Positions 33,418-43,416 of a stretch of 64,000 nt of DNA are shown here, in pieces. The position numbers and the translations under genes were made by a program. The stretch covers positions 9,391,053 through 9,455,052 of the forward strand of contig NC_049905.1 in NCBI RefSeq assembly GCF_001411555.2. The letters run 5' to 3'. The stretch is from Juglans regia (taxonomy: Eukaryota > Streptophyta > Magnoliopsida > Fagales > Juglandaceae). A model generated the notes under the pieces. The model had not been told where the DNA came from and did no database searches. It saw only the letters and a program-made list of their open reading frames with translations. Positions within the stretch are counted from its first letter, which is position 1. The number at the start of each line of letters is the position of its first letter.

Positions 33418-33870
33418 ACGTTCGAACGTTTCAAGTTAACGTTCGAACGTTAAACTAAGAGGCGGGAATTCTCCCGCTCGATTAAGGTATCTGTGTGATT
33501 ATTCAGACGTTCGGACGTTTATACTATACGTTTGAACACGAAATCTGTTAACGTTCGAACGTTAGTTAAATTAGTGCGGGAGATTTCCCGCTCAAATATG
33601 GTAACACTTTCATGAAATGTACGTTCGGACGTTTAAGTTAAATGTTCGAACGTTTATCTATAAATTTACGAACGTTCGAACGAAAAATTGTGATACATTC
33701 GAACATAAAATGAGGAAAGTGCGGGAACTTTCCCGCTAGATTTTATGTTATATCATAAGAAGGGTACGTTCGAACGTGTATTGTAAACGTCCGAACGTGC
33801 TGGGCGGGAATAATTTTAGAATATAACGTTCGGACGTAAAACTTAAACGTTCGAACGTTTAAACTAATAA
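33418..33870. promoter_or_regulatory. ACGTTCGAACGT and E2F-like array (copy B)
   Basis: Copy of 17485-17935. Two of three E2F-type palindromes keep TTTCCCGC (33576-33591, 33721-33736). The first reads GCGGGAATTCTCCCGC (33462-33477), losing the TTT of the consensus on this strand. Located upstream of the GA tract and transposase. Confidence 0.6.
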
Positions 33871-33953
33871 TTTTAGAACTTAATCAGTACGCGCACGGGA
33901 GGAAGTGCATCATTTCTTCTTCTCCCGTGCGCGCAACAGAAAGAGAGGGTCCT

Positions 33954-33957
<4 letters not shown>

Positions 33958-34033
<76 letters not shown>
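33958..34033 (+). repeat. (AG)n microsatellite (copy B)
   Basis: A 76-nt AG tract, followed by GTGA-interrupted repeats to about 34065. It occupies the probable leader of the transposase transcript. Confidence 0.85.
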
Positions 34034-34036
<3 letters not shown>

Positions 34037-34570
34037 GTGAGTGAGAGAGAGAGTTAGAGTTAGAGAGAGTTGAGTTAGAGAGTGAGAGAGAGTTGAGTTT
34101 TGGTAAGAAAATATTTTTATTTCTTGTCTTTATTTAAATTTTATGATATTTATAGAATGTGTTTTTGTTATAGAATATTTCTAATAAGTTAGTGTTGTAT
34201 TTTTTTGAAGGATTGCTTGTTTTGGGAAGCTTGAAGATTTTGATTTGTAAGAGGATATTGTGAGTGCTAGGTATATTTCTAAACTTTATCAATATGTTGT
34301 TGTGATTTGATGCTTACTCTTTATCATATTGTGATTATTATTTGTATAGTTTGTAAATAGTTTGTGAGTTATTTTAAATATGTTGTGATATAAATTTGAA
34401 ATATTGTGTTTATTATTAGAAATATATTGTCATTAGGCTTTGTTAATACATGTTTATTGCTTACTCAAGTTTAGAAATATGTTAATACATGTGGCATGTT
34501 ATTTTGTGAATATATTGTGAGTTATTGTGAATATGTTGTGATATGGATTTGAAAAATTGTGATAATAATA

Positions 34571-34990
34571 TTTGAAATTAAGTAATAACAAATAAAAGTA
34601 ACTCTTTAAGAATTATAATAATTAAAATTATGGTATAACCATTGAAATTTAAGTATGATAATTAAATATTTATAATAATATTTGAAATTAAGTAATAACA
34701 AGCATAAAAGTAACTCTTTAAGAATTATAATAATTAAAATTATTGTATAACCATTGAAATTTAAGTATGATAATTAAATATTTATAATAATATTTGAATT
34801 TAAGTAATAACAAGCATAAAAGTAACTCTTTAAGAATTATAATAATTAAAATTATTGTATAACCATTGAAATTTAAGTATGATAATTAAATATTTATAAT
34901 AATATTTGAAATTAAGTAATAATAAGCATAAAAGTAACTATTTACGAATTATAATAATTAAAATTATAGTATAACTTTTGAAATTAAGTA
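34571..34990. repeat. About 111-bp tandem repeat, 4 copies
   Basis: Starts of TTTGAA(A/T)TTAAGTAATAA at 34571, 34681, 34793 and 34904 give periods of 110-112 bp. AT-rich, noncoding, probably within a transposase leader intron. Copy A has only partial equivalents (about 18770-19010). Confidence 0.8.
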
Positions 34991-35023
34991 TATCAATTAA
35001 AATTATACTTTAAGAATGATGAT

Positions 35024-35201
35024 CTTGTACACAACGAGGGAATATTATCTTGAAGAAATGTTGAAATTTTAATTTAATTGCTTGACTGTCATAGTCTCTC
35101 CGGCCTTGAGAGTTGTCAAGGTCGGACAGTTTGTGACGGTTAAGTAATTAGACTAAAATTTAAACATTTCTTCAAGATAATTCCCCCTCATTGTGTACAA
35201 G
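35024..35201. repeat. 178-bp long inverted repeat (hairpin) in CACTA copy B
   Basis: The left arm, from CTTGTACACAACGAGG, pairs with the right arm ending CCTCATTGTGTACAAG over about 65 bp with few mismatches. An inner pair is formed by GACTGTC and GGACAGT. Transcribed, this would be a long hairpin. Copy A keeps the right arm but has lost most of the left. Confidence 0.8.
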
Positions 35202-35746
35202 GCACGAAACTTAGGGTCACATAATTATCTTCCATCTCTCTTTAATTTAACAATATAACACTACTTGAAGGTGACATTGTTAATGTAAACAACATTGAGA
35301 CATTGTTAGTATGATTTTTTGCTAGATGCGTGTGACATTGCATAAATACCCTTAGACCCGTTTGGGAATCAGTGTACATTTATGTGTCCACTGATTCCTG
35401 AATTGTCTAGTGTGGACAGTTTGAGATTATATTATCTGTATTACACATTTTTGTTACTCGTTACATTCCACGTTTAATATGAAGTTTCGGTATCTTCTTC
35501 TACTGTTCTTCGGGTATACTATTCGTAGGGTCACAATCCCGATATTTGAACATGTATACTTGGAGAATTATGGGGAGGTGCTGCCGGAATTTCTACTAAC
35601 GTGGAAATTAGTAGAGTGACGAGATTTGTGTAATATGGAGAATATAATCTCGAATGGGATAGGACCAACTACCTTATCAAAAAAGTAATGAGAATTGGAG
35701 CATGATATGCATGTGAATTTTCAATGTACGTGTTATTAATATATAG
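35202..35746. other. Leader region before TNP2, copy B
   Basis: No gene supported. Contains the GGAATCAGTG/CACTGATTCC inverted repeat (about 35363-35400) and a short open stretch (about 35480-35619) that is conserved between copies but unrecognised. Confidence 0.45.
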
Positions 35747-38700
35747 ATGTTTTTAGAAATGGACAAAAATTGGATGCGTCTGGACGATAGACTTGGAAAG
35801 GATTACGTACCCTATGCATGTGGAGTAAGAACTTTCATTGATTTTGCACGGGCCTCTGCTGATAGTCGTGGTTACATTAAGTGTCCATGTCGAGAGTGTA
35901 AAAATTTGTGTGCGATAGGATTGGATGAAGTAGAGTGTCATATATTTGTGAACAATATGGATCTGGGGTATACGCGATGGGTACTGCATGGTGAGCCGTA
36001 TGAAGGGTCAGCAGATGTATTGGTCGATCATCACAATTATTTACGGCACATGGATGATGATTATGAGCATGATGAGATGGAGGAGATGTTGGGTGACATT
36101 GGAGCTGGGATGTTTATGGATGAGGTTAACGACAATGCCTCAAGTGGTGGATCAGGGACTGATTGTCAAAATTTTCCTTCACTGTGGGAAGATGCAAAGC
36201 GCGAGCTTTACCCAGGTTGTACAAAACATTCCAAAATGTCGTTTATTGTGCGGTTGCTTCACATAAAATCACTGTGTGGGATGTCGACGAAAGCAATAAA
36301 CATGGTATTGGACTTATTTAACGAGGTGCTTCCTGAAGGGTCTGCATTGCCTAAGAACTTTTATGAAGCGAAACAGTTGAGAAAGGGATTAGGATTTGAG
36401 TACAAGTCCATACATGCATGCAAGAATGATTGTGTATTGTTCTGGAAGGAGAACAAGGAGAAACAAGCATGTCCTGTATGTGGAGAGTCGAGGTGGAAAG
36501 GTAAGAAAAACGTGCCGGTTAAGGTGTTGCGGTATTTTCCCTTGAAACCTAGGTTGCAAAGACTATATATGTGTAAGAAAATAGCTCATGATATGAGGTG
36601 GCACGAGGAGAAAAGAGTTAAGAATGACGGGTATATGAGGCATCTAGCTGATTCACTTGCGTGGCAGTCTTTCGATAATCAGTATCCAGAGTTCGGGTTA
36701 GAAGCTCGGAACGTGCGCCTGGGACTCACAACCGATGGATTCAACCCTTTTGGGAATATGAGTACAAGTTATAGCACTTGGCCCGTGGTATTGATTCCGT
36801 ACAATCTTCCACCATGGAGGTGCATGAAGGCGCCAAACTTTTTGTTAACTTTACTCATCCCTGGCCCTAGATCACCTGGAAATGATATTGACGTATTCAT
36901 GCAGCCGTTGATTGAAGAGCTGAAAGAGTTATGGGAAACAGGGGTTAGAACTTATGATGCATCTAAGTCGACATCTTTTCAGATGCATGTTGCGGTAATG
37001 TGGACCATAAATGATTTTCCGGCGTATGGGAATCTTTCCGGCTGGAGTACGAAAGGGAAGTTAGCGTGTCCGACGTGTAATAAAGAAACTGCTAGTGAGT
37101 GGCTAAAATTTTCTCAGAAGTTGTGTTTCATGGATCATCGACGTTATTTACCAGCAAATCATGCATGGAGAAGAGAATGTGCCAAGTTTGATGGGAGAGT
37201 AGAGGATAGGATTGCACCAAAAGAGTTGTCTGGAGAAGAGATAGTGGAACAACTGCAACATGTTAGAGCGAACAATTTTGGCAAAGGTCGGGGAAAGAAC
37301 AAGAGAAAACGAGCCGTATCAGAATTGAATTAGACAAAGCGTAGTATTTTTTTTGATTTGCCGTATTGGTCGTCATGCAAGTTGCGACATAGTTTGGATG
37401 TAATGCACATAGAGAAGAATATTTGTGATAATATACTGGGTACATTGATGAGTATTAACAAAAAGACGAAAGACACGATCAAGACGAAGAAAGATCTTGA
37501 GAGAATGAGAATTAAACATAATCTGCATTTGCGGGTGGAAGGCAACAGGGTGGTCATGCCGCATGCATGTTTTACGATGACGAGGGAGGAGAGGATTGAT
37601 TTCTGTAAATGGTTGCAAGGTGTGAAGTTGCCAGATGGTTATGCTTCAAATATTGGTAGATGCGTGAGTCCTGATGATTGGAAAATCAATGGATTGAAAA
37701 GTCATGATTGTCATGTATTTTTGCAGAAGTTATTACCTGTGGGAATTCGTGGGAAGCTGACATCTAATGTACGTGTCGCCATATCTGAACTATGTATGTT
37801 TTTCAAGGATTTGTGCGCTCGGGTAGTAAATCGAGATGTGTTGTCGAAATTGGAAGAAGACTTGGGTGCACAAACAAGTTACGATTTAATTGATGGAGAG
37901 TTGGGTAAAGTTCGGTGGTATGTGCTAAATAACTGCCGAGAGATTGATGATTATCTTAGGTATGTCATTTAATTTATTTGAATAATTATAGTTTTCTTTA
38001 AATTAATTAGAATTGTTGTGCTCAAAATATACTTTTTTTGCAACATGTTATAACAGTGACCACATGGACAAACTTAGAACGGAAGGCGTAGAAAATATAG
38101 AGGCAAGACACGAGGAAGAATTTCCCGGATGGTTTGAAGAACGTGTATGAACTAAAATTATATATATGTTATATTGTGAAATTTTTAACTATGGATAATA
38201 AAATAATAAATATATACTATTTCAATTTTTAGATTTTGGAACAACGTGCTCGTGATCCCGGATCAATTTCTTCTGAATTGTATGTATTGGCCCGTGGTCC
38301 CTCAAATAGAGCACTTCGATATACTGCATGCACGGTTCGAGGTTATAGATTCCATACTTTGGACCATGAACGTAATAGAAAGACTCAAAACTGTGGTGTG
38401 TTGGTCGAGGGGAGTCATGGAACAGATGATATTGACTATTATGGTGTCATACGCGATATTATCGGATTGAAATATCTGGGTGGGTCTGTAACATATGTCT
38501 TCAAATGTGATTGGTAGGATCTAGGCGGTGGTCGGATTTCGATACATAGGGATAATCACTTTACGAGTGTCAATACTGCATCTAAATGGTACGAAGATGA
38601 TCCATTCGTATTGGCTTGTCAAGCTACCCAAGTCTATTACTTGATTGATCCAATGAAAAGTGCTGATGAAGATAGTGGGGAGATAACTTGGCGAGTTGTA

Positions 38701-39084
38701 CAAAAATTTGTTCCTCTAAATATATATGAAGCAGGAACGAGTGCAGATTACGAGAATAGTGGAGATGAAGATGACAATCCGATTGTTGAGGCATACCAGG
38801 AAGATGGAGAGGGTATTAACTTGTTTGTTGACCTCGGTGCACTCGAGTTGCTCCCCTTGTGTAGAGATGATGTCCCACCCGTACATCTCGACCCGTCTAT
38901 ATTAAATGATCATTCAATTCAAGTCAGTTTGGAGGAAGATGAAGAAGACGAGTCAGAAGATGAATATGAATCAGAATCCGGGCAGAAGGTGGATAAAGAT
39001 GATGAAGAAGAGGTGCATGATGATGATGAAGATGTTATTGATGGAGATTCTGAAACAAGCATGGAAAATTCATCTGAAGAATAA
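35747..39084 (+). pseudogene. TNP2-type CACTA transposase, copy B (three lesions)
   Basis: Exon 1 runs 35747-37959 (donor CTTAG/GTATGT), exon 2 38057-38144, exon 3 38233-39084. The transposase-associated domain starts at MDKNWMRLDD. Cys-rich ACPVCGESRW, DGFNPFG and DVMHIEKNICDN mark Transposase_21. The C-terminus is acidic and ends at TAA 39082-39084. Lesions: TGG-to-TAG at 37331-37333; an in-frame 348-bp deletion at 37861/37862 that removes most of DUF4218 including the PVERYLG motif; and TGG-to-TAG at 38516-38518 in DUF4216. These are private to copy B; copy A has different breaks. The open 528-residue first part still covers the associated domain and much of Transposase_21. Confidence 0.9.
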
Positions 39085-39185
39085 AAGTACTAAATATTTT
39101 ATTTATATAGGTGACTATAAAATATCTTAAATTTTCATAATTTCTTCTAATTAATTTTCTTTGATATAATTAATTATTTTAAAGA

Positions 39186-40872
39186 ATGCCGCCAAAACGA
39201 CAACGAAGAAATGTGCCTCCGCCAAGTCCAAGTCCTGAATCCATTGAGGACTCCCCACTCGAGGAATCCATTCCTGAAGAGCAAGCTAACACAGAAGAGA
39301 ATAACAGCCAGTCGACACCTACCAGTAAGGAAATATTGTCGTTGATAATTATATATATAGTTAATACTTTTTTCTCAATAACTATATAATTATAATTATA
39401 GTATATCTATTATTATCATGTAGTTCATGCATCTGCATGTCGCGGTCGTGGCTATACACGTGGAATCTCTCTTGAAAAAAATAGAAGGCACGGTAAACTG
39501 AAGATCACAATTCCTGATAATTCCACTGGAGGAGTGGATGATAGTGCAGCAGCGCTTTCCTCCTATATTGGCACAGTAGTTCGAGCTTATGCTCCATTTT
39601 ATGTGCGCTCATGGCGAGATGTTCCGAATGAGATTAAGGAGCACATTCGAAGTCGTGTGCTGGTGAGTTTACTTTTCAGTACATTTTTTTCACTTAGATT
39701 AATATATTATATTTTTTACCTGATTCCCTTGTTAGGATGAATTCGACCTCGACTTTGGCCGTAGCGAGGATTTGAGAACCGTGAATGAGTTGATGGCTAC
39801 ACTATTCCGACGTCACAAAGGACGATGTCATGACCACTTCAAGAAGTTTGAGACGTTGGAAGAGGCTGCGCAGTCTCCTTTTCAGCAGATGAAGTTAGAT
39901 GATTGGAGAAAGTGTTGTGATCTTTTCGCATCTCCAGATTATCAGGTATTTTACATTTATATCTTTTAATTATTTACATTCATATTCGTTTTATACATTA
40001 TATGTATACATATTACAATTAACATTTTTAATATATTTTATAGCACTTGAGTTCTACAAATGCACAGAATAGATCCGTTCTGACTGTCCCCCATCGTGCC
40101 GGTTGAAGGTCATTCCACCGTCTTGCTGAAAAAATGGTAATTAAAAAATTATAGAATTCATTTATTTTCCTGATATTCTTTCTGATAAGTACTAACATTA
40201 TCTTTTTAAAATTGCTAATATTGTCGCTTTGTTAGAAACGTGATGATCCTGAAAATTTTTCCCTCATTCATGTCTATGCTGCTGCTCACACTAATAAGCA
40301 TAGTGAGTGGATGGATCCTGTCGCTGCAGATAATTATGTAAGCAGTGTTAATTTTGTTAAATAAATTTTTTATAGAAAATTTTAATAGTTTATTTCTTAT
40401 TTCTATTTCTTTTAATACGTTACTAATTATTTACGATCATTACCTTTTAAATTGCAGAGCAAAATGTTGGAGATGCAGTCGACTTCTGCGGAATCCTCTC
40501 CTAGTGACATAGACATATTCACCCAAGTGCTCGGGCCGCAGTCTAGTATGGCAAGAGGTTTGGGACGATCTATCAAGCATAAATGTTCATCCTCCTCAAC
40601 CTCATCGGCTTCACAAATTAATAATCTTACAGCAGATTTAGAAGCTGCACGGCGTGAGAATGAGTATATGAGGTTCGAGACAGCAAGAGTTAGAGTCTCT
40701 CTTAGAACGACAGTCTCATTTAGAGACGCGTTTGCAGGACCAACAGAGAGACCAGGAGGAAAGAATACGCAGTGAAGTGCAAGAGCAAGTGCAACGAGAG
40801 ATGATGGTGCAAATGGAGCGTGTTATGTCGTTGCAACAGAATCCCCGTGGGCGAGGGAAAAAGAAGAAATAA
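39186..40872 (+). pseudogene. CACTA second gene (Ptta/En/Spm, Transposase_24-like), copy B
   Basis: Probable partner of the transposase, in the TNPA position. Six exons read by splice signals: 39186-39327, 39424-39662, 39736-39945, 40044-40136, 40236-40337, 40458-40872. Visible segments: PKRQRRNVPPPSPSPE (proline-rich N-terminus), SWRDVPNEIKEHIRSR, FRRHKGRCHDHFKKFE, DDWRKCCDLFASPDYQ, then a Gln/Glu-rich coiled-coil end and a basic GRGKKKK tail. A 1-bp insertion near 40674 (compare 63918) shifts the frame and ends translation early at 40775. The order matches the plant Transposase_24 family. Confidence 0.78.
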
Positions 40873-40984
40873 ATTTTATCAATATTTCTGACTAGTTTTA
40901 ATATCTAATTTTGTACTTTTATAAGACATTGTTACTTGTTAATTGGGTATGTAATATGATACAATTGGTATTTTGTTTTTAAAT

Positions 40985-41629
40985 TTTATTAAAATAGAAT
41001 TTCTGATCTGTACGTTCGAATGTAAATAAAAATCGTTCGAACGTTGGTTCACACTATAACAAACGTTCGAACGTAAATACAATTGAATCGTTCGAACGTT
41101 AAACCGACTAACGTTCGAACAAAGAACTTGCATTTGGACGCTCCTTCGTTTACATTCGAAATAACGTCCGAACATTAAACGCGCTACGTTTGAACATTTA
41201 TGTTTATGTTCGAACAAATATTCGAACGTTTATTGTAATTAACGTTCGAACGCATTGACATTAGAACGTAAATATGATACGTTCGAACGATATCCAACAA
41301 ACGTCAACTTCTCTCATTCGAACGCCAATCGGTCGGGTATAACGTCCGAACGTTTGATTTTACCTCCGAACGTGATTTTCTGTGACAGTTCATAACCGTC
41401 ACAAAAAAAGGAACGTTCGAACGTTGTACCGAACGAAACACTTCCAACCGTCACTAAAAATTTTTTTTGTGATGGTTGAACAGTAAACCGTCACCAAATG
41501 TTTTCTGTGACGCACTTTAGGTGACGGTCATGGTGACGGTTTCAAACCGTCACCAAATATGTTTAGTGACGGTTTGCCATTTTTTTGTGACAGTTTCCTC
41601 TGTCACAAAACACACATTCTGTTGTAGTG
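40985..41629. repeat. Right subterminal repeats of CACTA copy B
   Basis: 41010-41430 holds about a dozen ACGTTCGAACGT-type palindromes. 41380-41629 holds many GTGACGGTT and AACCGTCAC motifs facing each other, then the terminal TGTTGTAGTG. The two-motif zoning mirrors the left end. Confidence 0.88.
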
Positions 41630-42038
41630 CATGTGAGCTCATTTATATCTTCCTCATCCAAGGATGTCTACTCAAAACTAAAGTTGAAAGGAGAAGGGCA
41701 AGTGGGCTCCTCATTTATCTCATGAAGACTGGACAGGTAAGGGTGATTAGTGCTTCCCCAACTTCACATCTACCACAAAAAGGAAAAGTTTATATCCTCG
41801 TCAGCAAATCAACAAAGAATAATTAAATTGGATTTTATTGAAGTAATGTTTGGGGGAATACCAGTTATGTGTTTGCATGGATCACAAACTAGCATTTTCT
41901 CTGCAAGATCTAGTGCCAGAGGGGACACATTCGAAAACTTCTTTGTAAACGATTGCTTTGGAAAATGAGGGAGCTACATCACATACATTTGAGCATTATC
42001 ACTTCTTAAACATCCAAGATCTGAATCATCCGGTGAAT
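41630..42038 (-). pseudogene. MAP-kinase pseudogene, part right of CACTA copy B
   Basis: Minus-strand exons at 42038-41862 (DSPDDSDLG...LRSD, LPHFPKQSF, LDLAEKMLVCDP, ending CKHIT) and 41761-41630 ([14 protein letters not shown], then SLDEEDINELTW). These match the C-terminal lobe of plant group-B-type MAP kinases. Defects: Gln-to-TAG before LPHF, a 1-bp deletion in the EALNHPY segment, a stop in the SFE segment, and the CACTA insertion in the last exon. The kinase N-lobe and active site are absent, so it is a gene fragment. Confidence 0.78.
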
Positions 42039-42061
42039 CTAATAGCTATTTTAGCAATGAT

Positions 42062-42234
42062 TAAAAAATAGAAAAATTTTATACACCACATTGCCATTCT
42101 GTTTTCATTCCACTATGTAAGATATGACACATTTATCATTATTGGATAATTCTTTATCATTTAATGGTGATAAATGTGTTACATCTTACATAGTGAGATG
42201 AAAGTATGATAGAAATGTGATGTATAGCATTGCT
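42062..42234. mobile_element. Foldback MITE-like element
   Basis: The left part TATACACCACATTGCCATTC...CCACTATGTAAGATATGACACATTTATC pairs with a right part of the form GATAAATGTGTTACATCTTACATAGTG...GTGATGTATAGC (arms of about 60 bp, imperfect). Possible TAAAAAA direct repeats flank it. A second copy lies at about 47466-47655 in the paralogous flank, so the insertion predates that duplication. Confidence 0.6.
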
Positions 42235-42504
42235 CTAAAAAAACATATAAAGATAGCCATATAAAAAATATATACAAAACCCCCACTCTTGATCTAACTT
42301 GATTACCATCCAAATTCTATAACAAATAATACAGAAGGCTTCCATAATACAACATGGAAGCTAAATTTCTCAAAATCTAATCCAAATACTTACAGAGAAT
42401 TTTGGCATTAAAGTGTGAGTGATTTAGGTGTATTAAACATATGGTTAGTAGATTTCTCTATCTCCATCGTAGACATGGACGGTTCCAATCGGGCCACTCA
42501 AGGC

Positions 42505-42845
42505 CCTGTTTGGTTTCACAAATTATCTTAACTCATCTCACATCAACATTCAAGCATCATTCAAATACAAATTAACACTTTTTAGTTTCAAATTTTCAAC
42601 TTTTTTATCTAATAATTACCTAATAATTATAATTTTCTCAATTTTTCAAACGAAACACAAAAAATAATTCAACTTTTTCAAATCTCAAAAATAAAAATTA
42701 TATTAAAAAATTATATTATAATAATATTTTAATTTTATAATAGTTTTATTTAACTTTTTCTCTCTCCTTTTTCACAATCTTATAAAGCATCTAACTCAAA
42801 CCATTTCACTACTATTCACAAACTATCTCCCTACTATCTACTACT
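42505..42845. mobile_element. AT-rich MITE with GTTTGG/ACTACTATTCACAAA ends
   Basis: Begins near CCTGTTTGGTTTCAC and ends in repeated ACTACTATTCACAAAC-type sequence. It is absent from the TNL1 flank, where the surrounding sequence is continuous apart from the unrelated MITE at 1819-1993. Relatives: about 47930-48250 (orthologous position in the TNL2 flank), 9045-9335, 24590-24880 and 55850-56195. No clean target duplication identified. Confidence 0.6.
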
Positions 42846-43169
42846 CTCATGTAATTGCTAAAATTTATTCTTCCATCTTCTACTTCTCGCCAATCTTAAA
42901 ATACCTATTTTAAAACTACATATTCCATTCTGCGAGGTATGGAAAAGGTGCCTTGGAACTTAAGCCAGTTTCCATTAAAATAATCATAGATGGCCAACAT
43001 TGCAAAAGGGAAGAGCAATGAAAGGGCAACATGTTCACTAGGAAAATTATTTGTTACCTTCTTATCCGTAAGCACTCATTTCAAATAAATTTGTAAAATT
43101 AGCATTAATCAAGGACTTGGGAAAAAGAAGTAATATTTATTTGATCCTCTCCACATATGATTTTGTAAA

Positions 43170-43330
43170 GAATAAATATATATAGAAGTTATTATTAGGA
43201 GTATCTATTTTGTACACATGATGTGCCATCATGTAAACCACACATCTTTCCAAGTGAGTGCTGGAAACAATCAATTAGAAGCAGCCACACAATAAGTACA
43301 CTTTATATTAACTACTCTCTAACATTACTC
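43170..43330. mobile_element. Mutator-type MITE, 161 bp
   Basis: Flanked by a perfect 9-bp repeat TTTTGTAAA (43161-43169 and 43331-43339). The ends GAATAAATAT and ACATTACTC are weak inverted repeats, resembling the GAGTAATG end of the element at 1819. The TNL2 flank at about 48570 shows the empty site (GATTTTGTAAATCCCC). Confidence 0.75.
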
Positions 43331-43391
43331 TTTTGTAAATCCCCAAAAATCAATATTTGTAGAAAGGAAAAAAAGTTAAGACCACGTGAAC

Positions 43392-43416
43392 CAGCTTTAT
43401 TACACGTATCCGCCTG
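43392..43416. other. Deletion junction: TNL gene missing between its two flanks
   Basis: Left of 43391 the sequence follows the TNL 3' flank (...GACCACGTGAAC, as at 48616-48627). From 43417 it follows the TNL 5' flank (CATCCATATGGAGGGC, as at 54661). About 25 bp of filler joins them. Relative to the TNL2 unit, about 6.0 kb including the whole receptor gene is absent. Confidence 0.8.

Larger units (their letters stand above)
29283..41629 (+). mobile_element. Complete CACTA (En/Spm) element, copy B, 12.3 kb
   Basis: The left end CACTACAACACAATTGCT and the right end ACACATTCTGTTGTAGTG are inverted repeats (CACTACAACA then one mismatch then AAT). They are flanked by a perfect 3-bp duplication, CAT, at 29280-29282 and 41630-41632. 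A paralogous empty site at about 47030-47055 (CTCCCTCCAT joined to CTGAGCTC) shows the uninserted state. It contains both sense genes (35747-39084 and 39186-40872) and the minus-strand accessory gene. Each has at least one disabling lesion, so it looks non-autonomous but possibly mobilisable, because both termini are intact. Confidence 0.96.
42039..43391. other. 3' flank of a TNL unit (gene missing)
   Basis: Homologous to 47439-48627, the 3' flank of TNL2, and partly to 1340-2490. Holds the foldback element, an AT-rich MITE (about 42505-42845) and a Mutator-type MITE (43170-43330). No gene. Confidence 0.7.
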
